Shown here piece by piece: positions 28,467 through 38,025 of a stretch of DNA of 64,000 nt (position 1 is the first letter of the stretch; each line of letters opens with the position of its first letter). The DNA comes from Aureispira sp. CCB-QB1 (GTDB taxonomy: Bacteria > Bacteroidota > Bacteroidia > Chitinophagales > Saprospiraceae). A model generated the notes under the pieces. The model did no database searches and was not told where the DNA came from. It worked only from the letters and a program-made list of their open reading frames with translations. A program made the translations under genes and the position numbers. The stretch is taken from NCBI RefSeq assembly GCF_000724545.1, contig NZ_JHBV01000005.1, positions 1 through 64,000 on the forward strand, read 5' to 3'.

Positions 28467-28627
28467 AATGCTATTTTTTATTCATAAATAAATATATCTC
28501 TCTCAGGGGCAAGAGATGTTATTGTTCAAGATATTACTACTCAAGCAGCTCAAAAATCATCCTACTAAGAAAAAGTAGGTATTTTGTCTTGCTCAAGTCC
28601 CAAGCACTCAAAAGACTCAGCAATGGA

Positions 28628-30865
28628 TTACAGCATTGCTTCTAAATCTAATGGCTGTGCTTTCCAACTTTCTAGCAATATCTCTGCCAATTCGTTACTA
28701 AATGTATGCATCCGAGTCATTGCTGAAGGAGTAGCAAAACGCATTTCCTTAAAAATCAACAACATAGTACCATTGCATTCCATATGATAATATGGGTTGC
28801 TATTCAAATATTCAACCAATGGTTGGTTAAAAAATTTGCGTATGGCTGCGGGGTCTGCACCTTCTAGCAAAAACTTTTCTGAGAAATCAGGATACTCTTC
28901 CATATTAATATCTTCTTCTCTTAAGGCTAATTTCACGCCAATTTTATCTAAAAGTGCTTCTCGTTGCAATACAAACTTGGGAGCATTAAATGGGAGGTGT
29001 AAAATAGACACACTTGTATAACGTTCTTGGTTAGAGAAAACGCCTCCTTCCTCAAAGGTAATATCACAAGTCTGCCATTCAAAAAACATCTTATAGTTTC
29101 CTTTCGCTGTATTAAAGGTATATTCTATAGTTCTGCTTTTAAAAAATTCAAAGTCTTTTAATTGTTGAAAATCCCAACGAACCTCAGGCCAAAATTCTCC
29201 ATTATTTTCTTCTGACAATGTCTTTAAGGCTATTTGACGTTGGTTTAACTGTGGTTTTTTATCACTAGGTAGTATTCTAGTTGCATTAGGATGACGGGAA
29301 TAAGCATCGTGTGCTCCTAGACCAACCAATTCGAAATTAATATTATCAGGCAAATCATAGCGGGGGGCATCATCGTGCAAATACTCTAACACAGTATAAT
29401 CTATCAGACGAGCATGAGACATATCTACAATGATATGCTTTTCCGTTTTGGCACTGACCTTCAATACTTTTTTCAATTTGGGAATATTGACAAAATTCAC
29501 AATTCCCTCTAGTTTAACATAAAGTTCGTGTGTATTTTCAGTACGTGTTGTTTGAATAGAAGGTTGCGTTAGGTAATCTATAAATTTCTTAAGTTTTAAG
29601 TTTGACTTGGCATAGTGATTAAATACTGTTGTCACAATTCCGATAAACAAACCTGCCAATAATCCATAGACTAAGGTGGCAAAAAAAGTAGTAAAGAAAA
29701 TCAAAAATTGATCGTCTCCTTTTCTATAAGTATCCACCCAAAGTTTGGGTGTTGCCAATTTGTATCCTGTATAAATCAATAATACCGCCAATGCTGCTAA
29801 AGGAATCCAACGAATAATTGGAGCACAAATTAGAACAAACAGTGCTAGTATAATTCCATAGTAAAGATTGGACCATTTTGTCTTTGCTCCATTATAAACA
29901 GGAATTGCCGTAATAACGGGCAAACCACCGATACATCCAGCAGCAATAGAACTTAATCCTGTTGCAATCAACTCTTTATTCAAATTCGTGTTGCGTTCCA
30001 AAGGATCTAATTTATCGACTGCTCTAGCACTTGCCAAAGTTTCAATAGCTGAAACAGCTAAAATACTCAAAGCAACCGACCAAAACTCCCATTGGTCAAT
30101 TTTTGCAAAACTAGGAAAGACGAGGTACTGTTTTATATCTAATGGAATATCGACCAAATACGTTGGCCCTACAGGGTAAGCCGTGTTAAAAAACGGTACA
30201 TAATGCGTCTCAAAAAAGTTAAAATAGTAAACAATTGGAATTGTAAATAAAACGATCCAAATCGGTGTTGGTACCCTTTGCATCATTTTTATACTCATCT
30301 GCTTGTGCACAAATAGTGTAATGGCTGCAACAAGGCTAATGATTAAGATAATTGGGTTCAACTTCCAAAAACTCTCTTTGATCATAGAAAAGCTCTCATA
30401 AGCACTCTCACTTTCTAGCGAGACACCAAATACCAAATGAACCTGAGTAACAATAATTGTAAATCCTACAGCCGCCAGCATTCCGTTAATTGCTGCGGTT
30501 GGAATAATATCTCCTCGTTCACCTAATCGAAACATTCCGAACAACAATTGCCCTATACCTGCAACAATAGTTGCCCCTAATAGAGATTGAAATCCAATCA
30601 AAGATTCCCCATCGCCTAGTGCTATTCCGCCAGACAACATCACTGCAATTAATCCCGCCGAAGGTCCATTAATTGTAATATGGCTCCCACGGAAGAAAGT
30701 TGCAACAATGCCCCCTACAACAGCAGATAGAACGCCTGCCATTGGTGGCACTCCAGATGCGACAGCAATGCCGAGCGCAATAGGTAGAACGACCAATGCT
30801 AAACCAAAGGCCGCAGTGACATCTTCTTTAAAATATTGTTGTATTGTTCCTAACTTCTTTGTCAT
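28628..30865 (-). CDS. SulP-family anion transporter with STAS and extra C-terminal domain
   Basis: 745 aa. About ten membrane spans fill residues 15-430. SulP hallmarks are LGIAVASGVPPMAGVLSAVVGGI, GSHITINGPSAGLIAVMLSG, and SAIETLASARAVDKLDPLERNTNLNKELIATGLSS. A STAS domain follows (about 445-520, HELYVKLEGIVNFVNIPKLK, HIIVDMSHARLIDYTVLEYL). The protein then continues for about 220 residues, where typical members end. The last 110 (YPDFSEKFLLEGADPAAIRKFFNQPLVEYL) look like a DUF3137-type domain. Likely substrate: sulfate, bicarbonate or another anion. It follows the RsbW-like gene by 97 nt on the same strand but probably belongs to a separate function. Confidence 0.88.
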   Translation of the reverse strand: MTKKLGTIQQYFKEDVTAAFGLALVVLPIALGIAVASGVPPMAGVLSAVVGGIVATFFRGSHITINGPSAGLIAVMLSGGIALGDGESLIGFQSLLGATIVAGIGQLLFGMFRLGERGDIIPTAAINGMLAAVGFTIIVTQVHLVFGVSLESESAYESFSMIKESFWKLNPIILIISLVAAITLFVHKQMSIKMMQRVPTPIWIVLFTIPIVYYFNFFETHYVPFFNTAYPVGPTYLVDIPLDIKQYLVFPSFAKIDQWEFWSVALSILAVSAIETLASARAVDKLDPLERNTNLNKELIATGLSSIAAGCIGGLPVITAIPVYNGAKTKWSNLYYGIILALFVLICAPIIRWIPLAALAVLLIYTGYKLATPKLWVDTYRKGDDQFLIFFTTFFATLVYGLLAGLFIGIVTTVFNHYAKSNLKLKKFIDYLTQPSIQTTRTENTHELYVKLEGIVNFVNIPKLKKVLKVSAKTEKHIIVDMSHARLIDYTVLEYLHDDAPRYDLPDNINFELVGLGAHDAYSRHPNATRILPSDKKPQLNQRQIALKTLSEENNGEFWPEVRWDFQQLKDFEFFKSRTIEYTFNTAKGNYKMFFEWQTCDITFEEGGVFSNQERYTSVSILHLPFNAPKFVLQREALLDKIGVKLALREEDINMEEYPDFSEKFLLEGADPAAIRKFFNQPLVEYLNSNPYYHMECNGTMLLIFKEMRFATPSAMTRMHTFSNELAEILLESWKAQPLDLEAML

Positions 30866-30962
30866 TTATTTTATCCTTTGCTATTTAAATAGCCTAGTCT
30901 TTTGTACACTACAACCAATAGAACGGGAACTTTTTCTATTGTTGAGCATCCTTATTTATTTT

Positions 30963-31388
30963 CTAACAATTGTTTTTAATCATTGAGGTGATGTTTAAAT
31001 TCACCTGTCTCTTATAACTGTATTCATCCATCAATTTCTTCACCAAAAGAATACCCAAGCCACCTACTTCACGATCTTCTAGGGGGATAGATAGATCTGG
31101 TTCAGGTGTATCAAAAGGATTAAAAGGTATTCCTGCATCGGTCAATTGAATAATTAATTTTCCAGTTGTGAACAGCTCTATTGAAATATCAATCTCGTGT
31201 TCGTCATCATCGGGAAAGCTGTACTTAACTATATTGGATAACAGTTCGTCTAACACAATATTTACCTTTATCATAATTGTTTCAGGAATATCATACTGTA
31301 TCGCAAAAGTTTCAAACGCACTAATTGCACGTTGCACTTCCTCTATGGTGTTTTTAATAATAATTTTTTTTGAATGTATCTCCCCCAT
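30963..31388 (-). CDS. RsbW-like anti-sigma/HATPase regulatory protein
   Basis: 141 aa. A GHKL-type ATPase domain: MIKVNIVLDELLSNIVKYSF is the N box (Glu, Asn), QLTDAGIPFNPF is the G1 box and EVGGLGILLVKKLMDEYSY the G2 box. This is the RsbW/SpoIIAB class that binds a STAS antagonist or a sigma factor and phosphorylates the former. It is 3 nt after the SpoIIE-type phosphatase and two genes after a STAS protein, so the three together form a partner switch. No sigma factor gene lies nearby, so its client may be elsewhere or a chemotaxis component. Confidence 0.88.
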   Translation of the reverse strand: MGEIHSKKIIIKNTIEEVQRAISAFETFAIQYDIPETIMIKVNIVLDELLSNIVKYSFPDDDEHEIDISIELFTTGKLIIQLTDAGIPFNPFDTPEPDLSIPLEDREVGGLGILLVKKLMDEYSYKRQVNLNITSMIKNNC

Positions 31389-31391
31389 TGT

Positions 31392-32222
31392 TTATTCTTT
31401 TATTTCAACACACAAAGCGGTTATATCGTCAAATTGTTCTTCTCCTCGTTCGAATAGTAATATATCCATGACCAATCGCTCTACTGTATCCTTTACATTT
31501 TTGAAAGGTCGCTCTAAGGATTGGCACAGCCGAGTTTCTGAAAACAATTCTAAAGCACTGTTATGTGCTTCGGTAATTCCATCGGTATACGCAAAAATCA
31601 CATCTCCCACCGACAAGGAGATGGTTGATTCTCCATACGTTATATCTTCCATTGCAGCCACTACAGGACCATGCAAGGTGGACAACTTTATCAAGTTGCC
31701 TTCTTTTTGGCGAATAAAAGTAGGGTTGTGCCCTGCATTTGTATACACCATTTCTTTTTTTGCTAAGTCAATAATTCCCATAAAAACAGTCGTAAACATG
31801 TAATTAGGGTTATTGGTCGCCATTTCTTGGTTCACATGACTCATAATACTTGCAGTAGAAAAATCTGTTGCTGCTCTAGACTTTAACAAAGCCTTGCCAA
31901 CAGCCATCATAAACCCAGCAGCTACTCCTTTTCCTGACACATCTCCTACTACAATTCCTAAGTGAGTATCATCTAACAAATAATAGTCATAAAAATCGCC
32001 CCCAACCTCTCTTGCCGAGATTAGTTTTGCATACAGTTCAAAATCTTTTCGTCCTCCAAAATCAGGGTGGCTCATTGGCACCATATTCAGTTGAATGTCT
32101 TTGGCTAGATTTAGTTCCGCTTCCATTCGAACCTTTTCTTCCTTCAGTAGCACAATTTCCTGCTCTTTTTGAGCCAAGATATTGTTTACCTCATCAGATT
32201 TATTTGCTTCTTTTCCCATCAT
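31392..32222 (-). CDS. SpoIIE/RsbU-type PP2C phosphatase
   Basis: 276 aa. An N-terminal coiled coil (about 8-45, NNILAQKEQEIVLLKEEKVR) leads into a SpoIIE-type PP2C domain: AREVGGDFYDYY, GIVVGDVSGKGVAAGFMM, YTNAGHNP, IFAYTDGITEA and DDITALCVEI carry the metal-binding Asp and Gly residues. No signal or sensor domain. Such enzymes dephosphorylate a STAS antagonist such as the one encoded immediately upstream, releasing it to bind the RsbW-like kinase encoded 3 nt downstream. How the coiled coil is controlled is not visible. Confidence 0.9.
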   Translation of the reverse strand: MMGKEANKSDEVNNILAQKEQEIVLLKEEKVRMEAELNLAKDIQLNMVPMSHPDFGGRKDFELYAKLISAREVGGDFYDYYLLDDTHLGIVVGDVSGKGVAAGFMMAVGKALLKSRAATDFSTASIMSHVNQEMATNNPNYMFTTVFMGIIDLAKKEMVYTNAGHNPTFIRQKEGNLIKLSTLHGPVVAAMEDITYGESTISLSVGDVIFAYTDGITEAHNSALELFSETRLCQSLERPFKNVKDTVERLVMDILLFERGEEQFDDITALCVEIKE

Positions 32223-32275
32223 TCAATTTATATTGTCAGGACTTGATTGTTATAATGATTTACCAAAACACCGTT

Positions 32276-32608
32276 TTAGTTAAAATTAGTCACGGCTTCG
32301 TCCAACGTTTTCTTTACATCCAAAATTTGACTAAACCCTGAAATGTCCAAAATTTCTTGGACAACGTTATTCGCATTACAAATTCTAAACAACCCACCCG
32401 ATGCTTTTAACTTTTTGGCTGTACCCAAAAAAACACGCAAGCCTGCACTACTCACAAAAGCCGTTTGTTCAAGATTAAAAATAATTTTTTGATTATTTTC
32501 CAAATACTTGTTTACTTCTATCTCTGCTTTGGGGGCTGTTCCTGTATCTAGTTGACCGATAAAATCTAAAATCAACATATCGTCTTTCGTTGTACTTACA
32601 ATATCCAT
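32276..32608 (-). CDS. STAS-domain anti-anti-sigma factor
   Basis: 110 aa, a single STAS domain: MDIVSTTKDDMLILDFIGQLDTGTA, KIIFNLEQTAFVSSAGLRVFLGTAKKLKASGG and a C-terminal helix. The phosphorylatable Ser in the F-V-S-S-A-G-L turn is present. It is the RsbV/SpoIIAA member of the partner switch with the two following genes, and lies 10 nt after the cheR stop codon, tying that switch to the chemotaxis cluster. Confidence 0.9.
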   Translation of the reverse strand: MDIVSTTKDDMLILDFIGQLDTGTAPKAEIEVNKYLENNQKIIFNLEQTAFVSSAGLRVFLGTAKKLKASGGLFRICNANNVVQEILDISGFSQILDVKKTLDEAVTNFN

Positions 32609-32618
32609 TTCTTAAGTA

Positions 32619-33470
32619 TTAAGTATTATTTTTATAATTCAAATTCTTCCTATAAATTCTAGTTGCTGCACAATATAAGGTAAACATTTCTTTAGATTGA
32701 TATGGAAGCATGTCATAATAACCTATTATAAAAAACCCATCATCATCTAATGCATCATAAAAAAGCTTTAACACCTTCATTTTTAAAACACTATCAAAAT
32801 ATAGCATTACATTTCTACAAAAAATAATTTTAAAAGTTTCTTGCATTTCGTCCTGTACTAGGTTATGCCGCTGAAATCTAATATGTTTTTTTAGTTGATT
32901 CACAACTCGAAAACTACGCTCCTCTTTAGAAAAATAACGTTCTACATCCCCTTTTGGATTGTATAAAGCATAAGATTTGGCACATTTGTTCCAAATGATA
33001 TTGCTATAGCTGCCTTCTATTGCTTGGGCAAGTGCTTTAGCACTCAAATCTGTTGCCAGTACTTTTGACTTGTGCAACATAAAGTGCTCTTTTAAAACAA
33101 TCGCCATAGTATAAATCTCCTCTCCTGTCGAACAACCCGCATGCCAGATAGTTAGTTCATCTTGATAGCCAATTTTTTTGAGGACATCTGTTTTCAATTT
33201 TTGCCACAAATCGTAGTTTCTAAAAAACTCTGTCAAATTAACCAGCAACTCATCTATATAACTTACTATTAAGGACTTGTCTCTTAGCATTTGCCCCCAT
33301 AAACCCAACATAGAATCTAAGTCTTTTTTAGCAATTAATCGAACAAGTCCTCTTTTTAGTGACTTTTGCTCGTAACTCGTAAAATCTAATCCAAAACGAG
33401 TTTTTACTGCTGTTGTAAAAGCATTTAATTCCTCATCGGTTATCTGTAGTCGTTTAGGGTGTTCTGCCAT
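32619..33470 (-). CDS. cheR: CheR-type chemoreceptor methyltransferase
   Basis: 283 aa. An N-terminal helical domain (about 8-75) precedes an AdoMet-dependent methyltransferase domain: IWHAGCSTGEEIYTMAIVLKEH (AdoMet loop), KVLATDLSAKAL, and FKIIFCRNVMLYFDSVLKMKVL (the family reads N-V-L-I-Y-F). It would add methyl groups from AdoMet to glutamates of the receptor in this cluster, with CheB removing them. 411 bp of repeat-rich DNA separate it from cheC upstream, so it may have its own promoter or use read-through. Confidence 0.92.
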   Translation of the reverse strand: MAEHPKRLQITDEELNAFTTAVKTRFGLDFTSYEQKSLKRGLVRLIAKKDLDSMLGLWGQMLRDKSLIVSYIDELLVNLTEFFRNYDLWQKLKTDVLKKIGYQDELTIWHAGCSTGEEIYTMAIVLKEHFMLHKSKVLATDLSAKALAQAIEGSYSNIIWNKCAKSYALYNPKGDVERYFSKEERSFRVVNQLKKHIRFQRHNLVQDEMQETFKIIFCRNVMLYFDSVLKMKVLKLFYDALDDDGFFIIGYYDMLPYQSKEMFTLYCAATRIYRKNLNYKNNT

Positions 33471-33881
33471 ATCAAATCTGCAATTCTCTTATAATTCTAT
33501 TGTATTTAATTCTAGTAGTTCGTTGATTACCTACGGTGCTACTTCGTGGTAGCTCCCTGCGGTCGTGACCTTGGGCTTTTGTGCTACTAGCACAAGCCTA
33601 CTCGGCTATCGCTTAGTTGTTTACTTTTTCACCAAAAAAAGATAAAAAAGTACATTTATATTAGCTTAATAATCAAAACTTTAACACAAAACGCAACAAA
33701 TCCACAACTTGTTGATTATCAACTGCGCAGCACTCACGAAGTAAACTAATAAAGTTTACTTCGTGAGCGCTGCGCTTTTAGTTAGCTGCGCTGCTACTGC
33801 GTGGTTTCAACGAACTATTGTAATTCATTACTCCCTTGAAACCACGCAGCTAACTAAAAGTAAAGCACTCCCGAAATAAAT
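33471..33881. other. Intergenic region with repeat cluster R3
   Basis: 411 bp between cheC and cheR. Almost all of it (about 33513-33866) is made of the dispersed repeat modules, including a 23-bp inverted repeat. No gene or promoter box seen. Confidence 0.65.
33513..33866. repeat. Dispersed intergenic repeat cluster R3 with long hairpin
   Basis: Contains inverted copies of R1 modules: gcgctgctactgcgtggttt then caacgaactattgtaatt matches R1 in reverse complement, and gattatcaactgcgcagcac matches it directly. A near-perfect inverted repeat has arms 33725-33747 and 33753-33775 (22 of 23 paired) around aataa. Confidence 0.75.
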
Positions 33882-34490
33882 CTATTGTCCTTGAGCACTA
33901 AGTTGTTTGATATCATTGATAAAAGGCTCATTCATAAACCATAAAAACATAGGACTAAACGACTTACCTTTAGCCGAAAAATTGGTTTTAAAATTGATCA
34001 CATGAGATTGGTTGTTCAAGCGTCTCTGTATAAATACTTCAAAAGTACTTGGATCAATATGACTCAATTGAGGTACCGAACCGTGCATTTTTCGTTTCAG
34101 TAAATTAGCAAACTGAGTAATAACCGCTGCTGCAATGATATTATCAACCTCTAACAAGATAGCATCTTTCATAGATTCAAATAGCACGGGATCTTTAATT
34201 ACTTCAGGAGGCAAAGCAGCCTTTTGTAACATCTCTGCTTCCTCTTCTGTAAATACCAAACAACAAAATCCCTCTAATTCTCCAACCACCTCTGTTGTCA
34301 ACAAATAAGCATTTCCAGTACACCTTAATTTTAAAGGCGTTTTATCTGCAATTCCTAAGTTGTTCACTCCAATCTGCTCAACGACGATGGGTTCTTTCAT
34401 AAAGAAAGAAAGTGTCTCTGCGGCACTACTCAATCCTTGGTTAATAATAGCTTCAGCAGTTTGCATTTCTGCGTTGTTAAAAACTTCCAT
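33882..34490 (-). CDS. cheC: CheC/CheX-like CheY phosphatase
   Basis: 202 aa. The diagnostic CheC/CheX/FliY motif E-x-x-N-x22-P is present: DAILLEVDNIIAA, with Pro exactly 22 residues after Asn in HGSVPQLS. Only one copy of the motif is seen, as in CheX. These proteins dephosphorylate CheY-P, so in a cluster without CheZ this is the likely signal-termination enzyme. No CheD is present in the window. Start codon 22 nt after the cheA stop codon, so co-transcribed. Confidence 0.82.
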   Translation of the reverse strand: MEVFNNAEMQTAEAIINQGLSSAAETLSFFMKEPIVVEQIGVNNLGIADKTPLKLRCTGNAYLLTTEVVGELEGFCCLVFTEEEAEMLQKAALPPEVIKDPVLFESMKDAILLEVDNIIAAAVITQFANLLKRKMHGSVPQLSHIDPSTFEVFIQRRLNNQSHVINFKTNFSAKGKSFSPMFLWFMNEPFINDIKQLSAQGQ

Positions 34491-34512
34491 ATTATTTTGT
34501 TGTCTTGTCTTT

Positions 34513-36312
34513 TTATCCTAATGCTGCGATGTTGGTACCAATTCGTTTTTCTCTAAATAAATGTGAAAGAATACTAACAATATCTAGTACCAAACACATT
34601 CTCCCTGTTCCTAGTATTGTCACTCCACTAAATAGAGCAACTTTGTCAATAGGTGGAGGCAATTTTTTCTCTACAATTTCTTTCTGTTGCATCAACTTAT
34701 CTACCACTAGCCCAACCATTCGATGATTGTAGCTAACAATGACGATATCCAAGTTTGGATTTCCCTCTATTTCATCAAAGCGTTTGTACAAACTTCCTTT
34801 CTCTTCTATTTCCTTCATGGTTTCCATTTCAAACAAATCTTGCAAAAAGACAATCGATATTGTCTTGCCCAAATAAGTAGAAATCAAACCTGTATTAATC
34901 TTATGTATTTCGTTTTTAGGCATCGAAATAACTGCTTCTGTATAAGCCAAAGCAATCGCAAATTCTTGTTGGTTCAACTGAAACAACAACGCTGCCTTTA
35001 CAGCCATAGAAGAAGGCAAACCTAGTATAAACGTAGTCCCTTTGCCCAATTCCGTTTCAATCGAAATTTTTCCACCTATAGATTCTACTGCCATTCTAAC
35101 CACATCCAATCCTACCCCACGTCCAGAGATCTCCGTAACTACTTCGGCATTTGAAAACCCAGGCTCAAATAAGCACAGTAAAATTTCCTCTTTGGAAATA
35201 ATTGGAGCGTATTCTTTTGGAATCAAGCCTTTTTTTATCGCCTTCTGTTTAATTTTATCTACATTAATCCCGTATCCATCGTCACTAATTTCAATATAAA
35301 CTGTATCCTTTTCATTTCTAGCCCTCAATGTCACCACACCTCGTTCAGGCTTTCCCAATTTGAGTCGCTCCTCTGGTGGTTCTATACCATGTCCAACAGA
35401 ATTTCGAACCAAATGCACCAAGGAATCGCTCATTGTTTTTAACACATTACGGTCAATCTCACTCTCTGTTCCTTCCAGCACCAAATCTGCTTTTTTGTTT
35501 TCAATAACCGCTGCATCCCTCAATACTCGATGAAACTTATTAAACAAGAACCCAACTTGCACCAAGCGAACATCCATGACACTATATTGCAAATCAGATG
35601 TCAAGCGGTGTAAGCGTGCCAAATCACTATTGATCCCTTTTTCCTCCAGCCGTTGAGCAATTAAAGTATCCTTCTCAATAATCAACTCCCCGACAATATT
35701 TAGCAACTCATCCAATTTTCGAACAGGCACCTGGACCATATCCGATAGAATGATTTTATGTCCTGTCTGTTCCAACTCATCGGATTCATCCTCATCATCA
35801 CCTTCTCCCTCTTCTGTTGCTCCTATTACTGCCGTACTATTCTCTGTATTTGTCTGCTCTTCTGTATTACTCTCTTCTTTATTTTCTGTCGTTTGAACGG
35901 TTGTGGATTCATTTTGAGTCTCGTAATACGCCTTTGCCTTTCGCAGGGCAACCTGTAATTTGGTACGAATTCCTTTATAACGAACAGTAGCACCTGTTTT
36001 TACAGCTTGAATTAATTCACCCAAGACATCGTTGGCTCTAAACAAAGATTGAAACAACATAGAATCTAAGCTCATGCGTCCCAACTTCACCTCATTAAAA
36101 ATATCCTCCATTACATGGCTCAACTCAGCAATCGCATCAAACCCCATCCCCATGGCATTGCCTTTGAGCGTATGTGTTATTCTAAAAATGGCGTCAATAG
36201 CAGATCGGTTTTGGTTATTTTTTTCCAATTCCGTAAATAGTCGATTGAGTTCTTCATAACTCTCCTCGGCTTCTGCCAGAAACATTTCCTTATATTCCTC
36301 TTCTTTTGCCAT
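34513..36312 (-). CDS. cheA: Chemotaxis histidine kinase CheA
   Basis: 599 aa. Domains in order: Hpt (1-110) with phospho-accepting His47 in ITHTLKGNAMGMGF; an acidic, threonine/glutamate-rich linker (about 130-180, GEGDDEDESDELEQ); dimerisation helices with VGELIIEKDTLIA; GHKL ATPase (N box HLVRNSVGHGIEPPEERLK, G1 SDDGYGINVDKI, G2 ISGRGVGLDVVRMAVESIGG); and a CheW-like regulatory domain from about 445. No recognisable P2 domain for CheY docking; the acidic linker takes its place. It would autophosphorylate under control of the globin receptor and CheW, then phosphorylate CheY and CheB. 91 nt after cheB. Confidence 0.95.
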   Translation of the reverse strand: MAKEEEYKEMFLAEAEESYEELNRLFTELEKNNQNRSAIDAIFRITHTLKGNAMGMGFDAIAELSHVMEDIFNEVKLGRMSLDSMLFQSLFRANDVLGELIQAVKTGATVRYKGIRTKLQVALRKAKAYYETQNESTTVQTTENKEESNTEEQTNTENSTAVIGATEEGEGDDEDESDELEQTGHKIILSDMVQVPVRKLDELLNIVGELIIEKDTLIAQRLEEKGINSDLARLHRLTSDLQYSVMDVRLVQVGFLFNKFHRVLRDAAVIENKKADLVLEGTESEIDRNVLKTMSDSLVHLVRNSVGHGIEPPEERLKLGKPERGVVTLRARNEKDTVYIEISDDGYGINVDKIKQKAIKKGLIPKEYAPIISKEEILLCLFEPGFSNAEVVTEISGRGVGLDVVRMAVESIGGKISIETELGKGTTFILGLPSSMAVKAALLFQLNQQEFAIALAYTEAVISMPKNEIHKINTGLISTYLGKTISIVFLQDLFEMETMKEIEEKGSLYKRFDEIEGNPNLDIVIVSYNHRMVGLVVDKLMQQKEIVEKKLPPPIDKVALFSGVTILGTGRMCLVLDIVSILSHLFREKRIGTNIAALG

Positions 36313-36403
36313 TGTTAATAATTAACTAATCTTTTGTTTTTTGATACACTAAAAGTCTCTCTTTGAGAGCAACACGATTCTTTCGAAACGATATGTTATT
36401 ATT

Positions 36404-37447
36404 TTATGCCAAGCAACTGACCAAAAAGGCAGCAATTTCATCCAAGTGCACCACTTGCTTTACAGCTTGATTTTGAACCGCAGCTTTGGGCATTCCATAA
36501 ACAATACATGATGCCTCACTCTGCGCAATTGTATAACTTCCAGCATCTTTCATTGCTTTCAAGCCAATCGCGCCATCTTTTCCCATCCCTGTCAATACTA
36601 CCCCTATTGCTCTTTCTTGATAAGCTTTTGCTACAGAAAGCATCAAACCATCAACAGACGGATTGTTATAAGCCAAAAATTCTTGCTCTGTTTTTCCAAA
36701 AACGTACTTTTTTCCTCTTCGTTCTACGGTCAAATTTACATCTCCTGGTGCCAGATAAACATTTCCAGCCTCCAACACTTCTTTTTGCTCTGCCACTCGA
36801 ACATTTAAAGGCGTCAATTGATTCAAACGATCTGCAAATGCTGGAACAAAATTAGCAGGCATATGCTGTGCAATAACAACTGGAATTGTCAAATTCTTAG
36901 GCAGTTGCGTCAGTATTTTTTCTAAAGATCGAGGTCCTCCAGTCGAAGCGCCTAAAACAATACAGTCATAAGAAGCTTTGCTATCGAACGAATGCTCGTG
37001 AATGTTTACTGGTGTAGGCTCGTCCCGCACCTCTTCCAAATCAACCGTACTCGCCACCTTTATTTTCTCTATTAAATCCTGTTTTACTTCATCCATATTA
37101 ACCCGATTCTTAGCGGGTTTATTTAGGTAATCAATAGCTCCTAATTCTAGACCTTGCAGAATAGGATTCATATCAACATTACCAATAGAAGATAAAATAA
37201 TAATAGGTGTAGGACAATGCTCCATAATTTCAACAACACCATAAATACCATCGTACTCTCCCATATTGACGTCCATTAAAACCACATCAGGCTTTAATTT
37301 TTGCGTCAACAAATAAGCTGTTTTGCCGTTATTAGCTTGTCCAATAACATGAATGTCAGGATCAGTATTAATAATATCGTTGATTAGGATACGCATTAGA
37401 GCAGAATCATCTGCCACCAGCACCCTAATCTGTTTTTTCTCGTTCAC
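36404..37447 (-). CDS. cheB: CheB receptor methylesterase/deamidase
   Basis: 347 aa. Receiver domain at 1-125 (VLVADDSALMR, phospho-Asp59 in VVLMDVNMGEYDG, VDYLNKPA-type lysine near 110) followed by a linker and the methylesterase domain at about 155-347. The catalytic set is visible: Ser in LGASTGGPRSL, His in AQHMPANFVPAFADRL, Asp in GMGKDGAIGLKAM. Start codon is GTG at 37447, 11 nt from the cheY stop codon, with no better ATG near. It removes methyl groups added by CheR when phosphorylated by CheA. Confidence 0.94.
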   Translation of the reverse strand: MNEKKQIRVLVADDSALMRILINDIINTDPDIHVIGQANNGKTAYLLTQKLKPDVVLMDVNMGEYDGIYGVVEIMEHCPTPIIILSSIGNVDMNPILQGLELGAIDYLNKPAKNRVNMDEVKQDLIEKIKVASTVDLEEVRDEPTPVNIHEHSFDSKASYDCIVLGASTGGPRSLEKILTQLPKNLTIPVVIAQHMPANFVPAFADRLNQLTPLNVRVAEQKEVLEAGNVYLAPGDVNLTVERRGKKYVFGKTEQEFLAYNNPSVDGLMLSVAKAYQERAIGVVLTGMGKDGAIGLKAMKDAGSYTIAQSEASCIVYGMPKAAVQNQAVKQVVHLDEIAAFLVSCLA

Positions 37448-37458
37448 GATGCTTGAAT

Positions 37459-37827
37459 TTATTCTTGCATTTCTTTATCAATAACCTCTAGCAAACTCTC
37501 TGTCGTAAAAGGCTTAACGATATAAGCAGCAGCCCCCAAACTCATCCCCTCTTGTATTACAGAATCTTGCCCCACAGCACTAATCATAATGACTTTAGAT
37601 GGAATATTTTCATCTTCTTTTAATACTCTCAAAATATCTGTACCAATCATATCTGGCAAGATATTATCCAAAGTGATTAAATCTGGAAGTAAATCCAAAG
37701 CCATATCAATTGCCGATTCTCCATTGGCAGCCTGTCCCACAACTTCGTACCCAGCTGCTGTCAAAGCAGAATTAATCATCGTCCGCATATACAGGGAGTC
37801 GTCTACAATTAAAACTCGTTTACCCAT
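37459..37827 (-). CDS. cheY: CheY-type single-domain response regulator
   Basis: 122 aa, one receiver domain. Acidic pair Asp9-Asp10 (VDDSLYMR), phospho-acceptor Asp54 (LITLDNILPDM), Ser in VIMISAVGQ and Lys in AYIVKPF are all present. There is no output domain, so it acts by binding another protein. As flagellar genes are absent here, the target could be part of the gliding machinery. 11 nt upstream of cheB, certainly on one message. Confidence 0.92.
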   Translation of the reverse strand: MGKRVLIVDDSLYMRTMINSALTAAGYEVVGQAANGESAIDMALDLLPDLITLDNILPDMIGTDILRVLKEDENIPSKVIMISAVGQDSVIQEGMSLGAAAYIVKPFTTESLLEVIDKEMQE

Positions 37828-38025
37828 TTTGTTTTTTATTATTTTTCAATAATCAAATTATACATTCTCAATTCAACATGATTTTATTGCAAATAGCATG
37901 ATTTCAATTATCAATATAAGATGATTTTTTATGTTTTTTTTATTAAAAGTTTACTATTTTCTTCTAATCACTTGTGGCACAAACAGCAACACAGCTTTGC
38001 TAACCAACAAACTATGATAATAACA

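Noticed and set aside
19078-33866. Repeat clusters R1 to R3 as CRISPR arrays
   Set aside because: Repeats are unequal, in both orientations and without regular spacers, and no cas genes are present.
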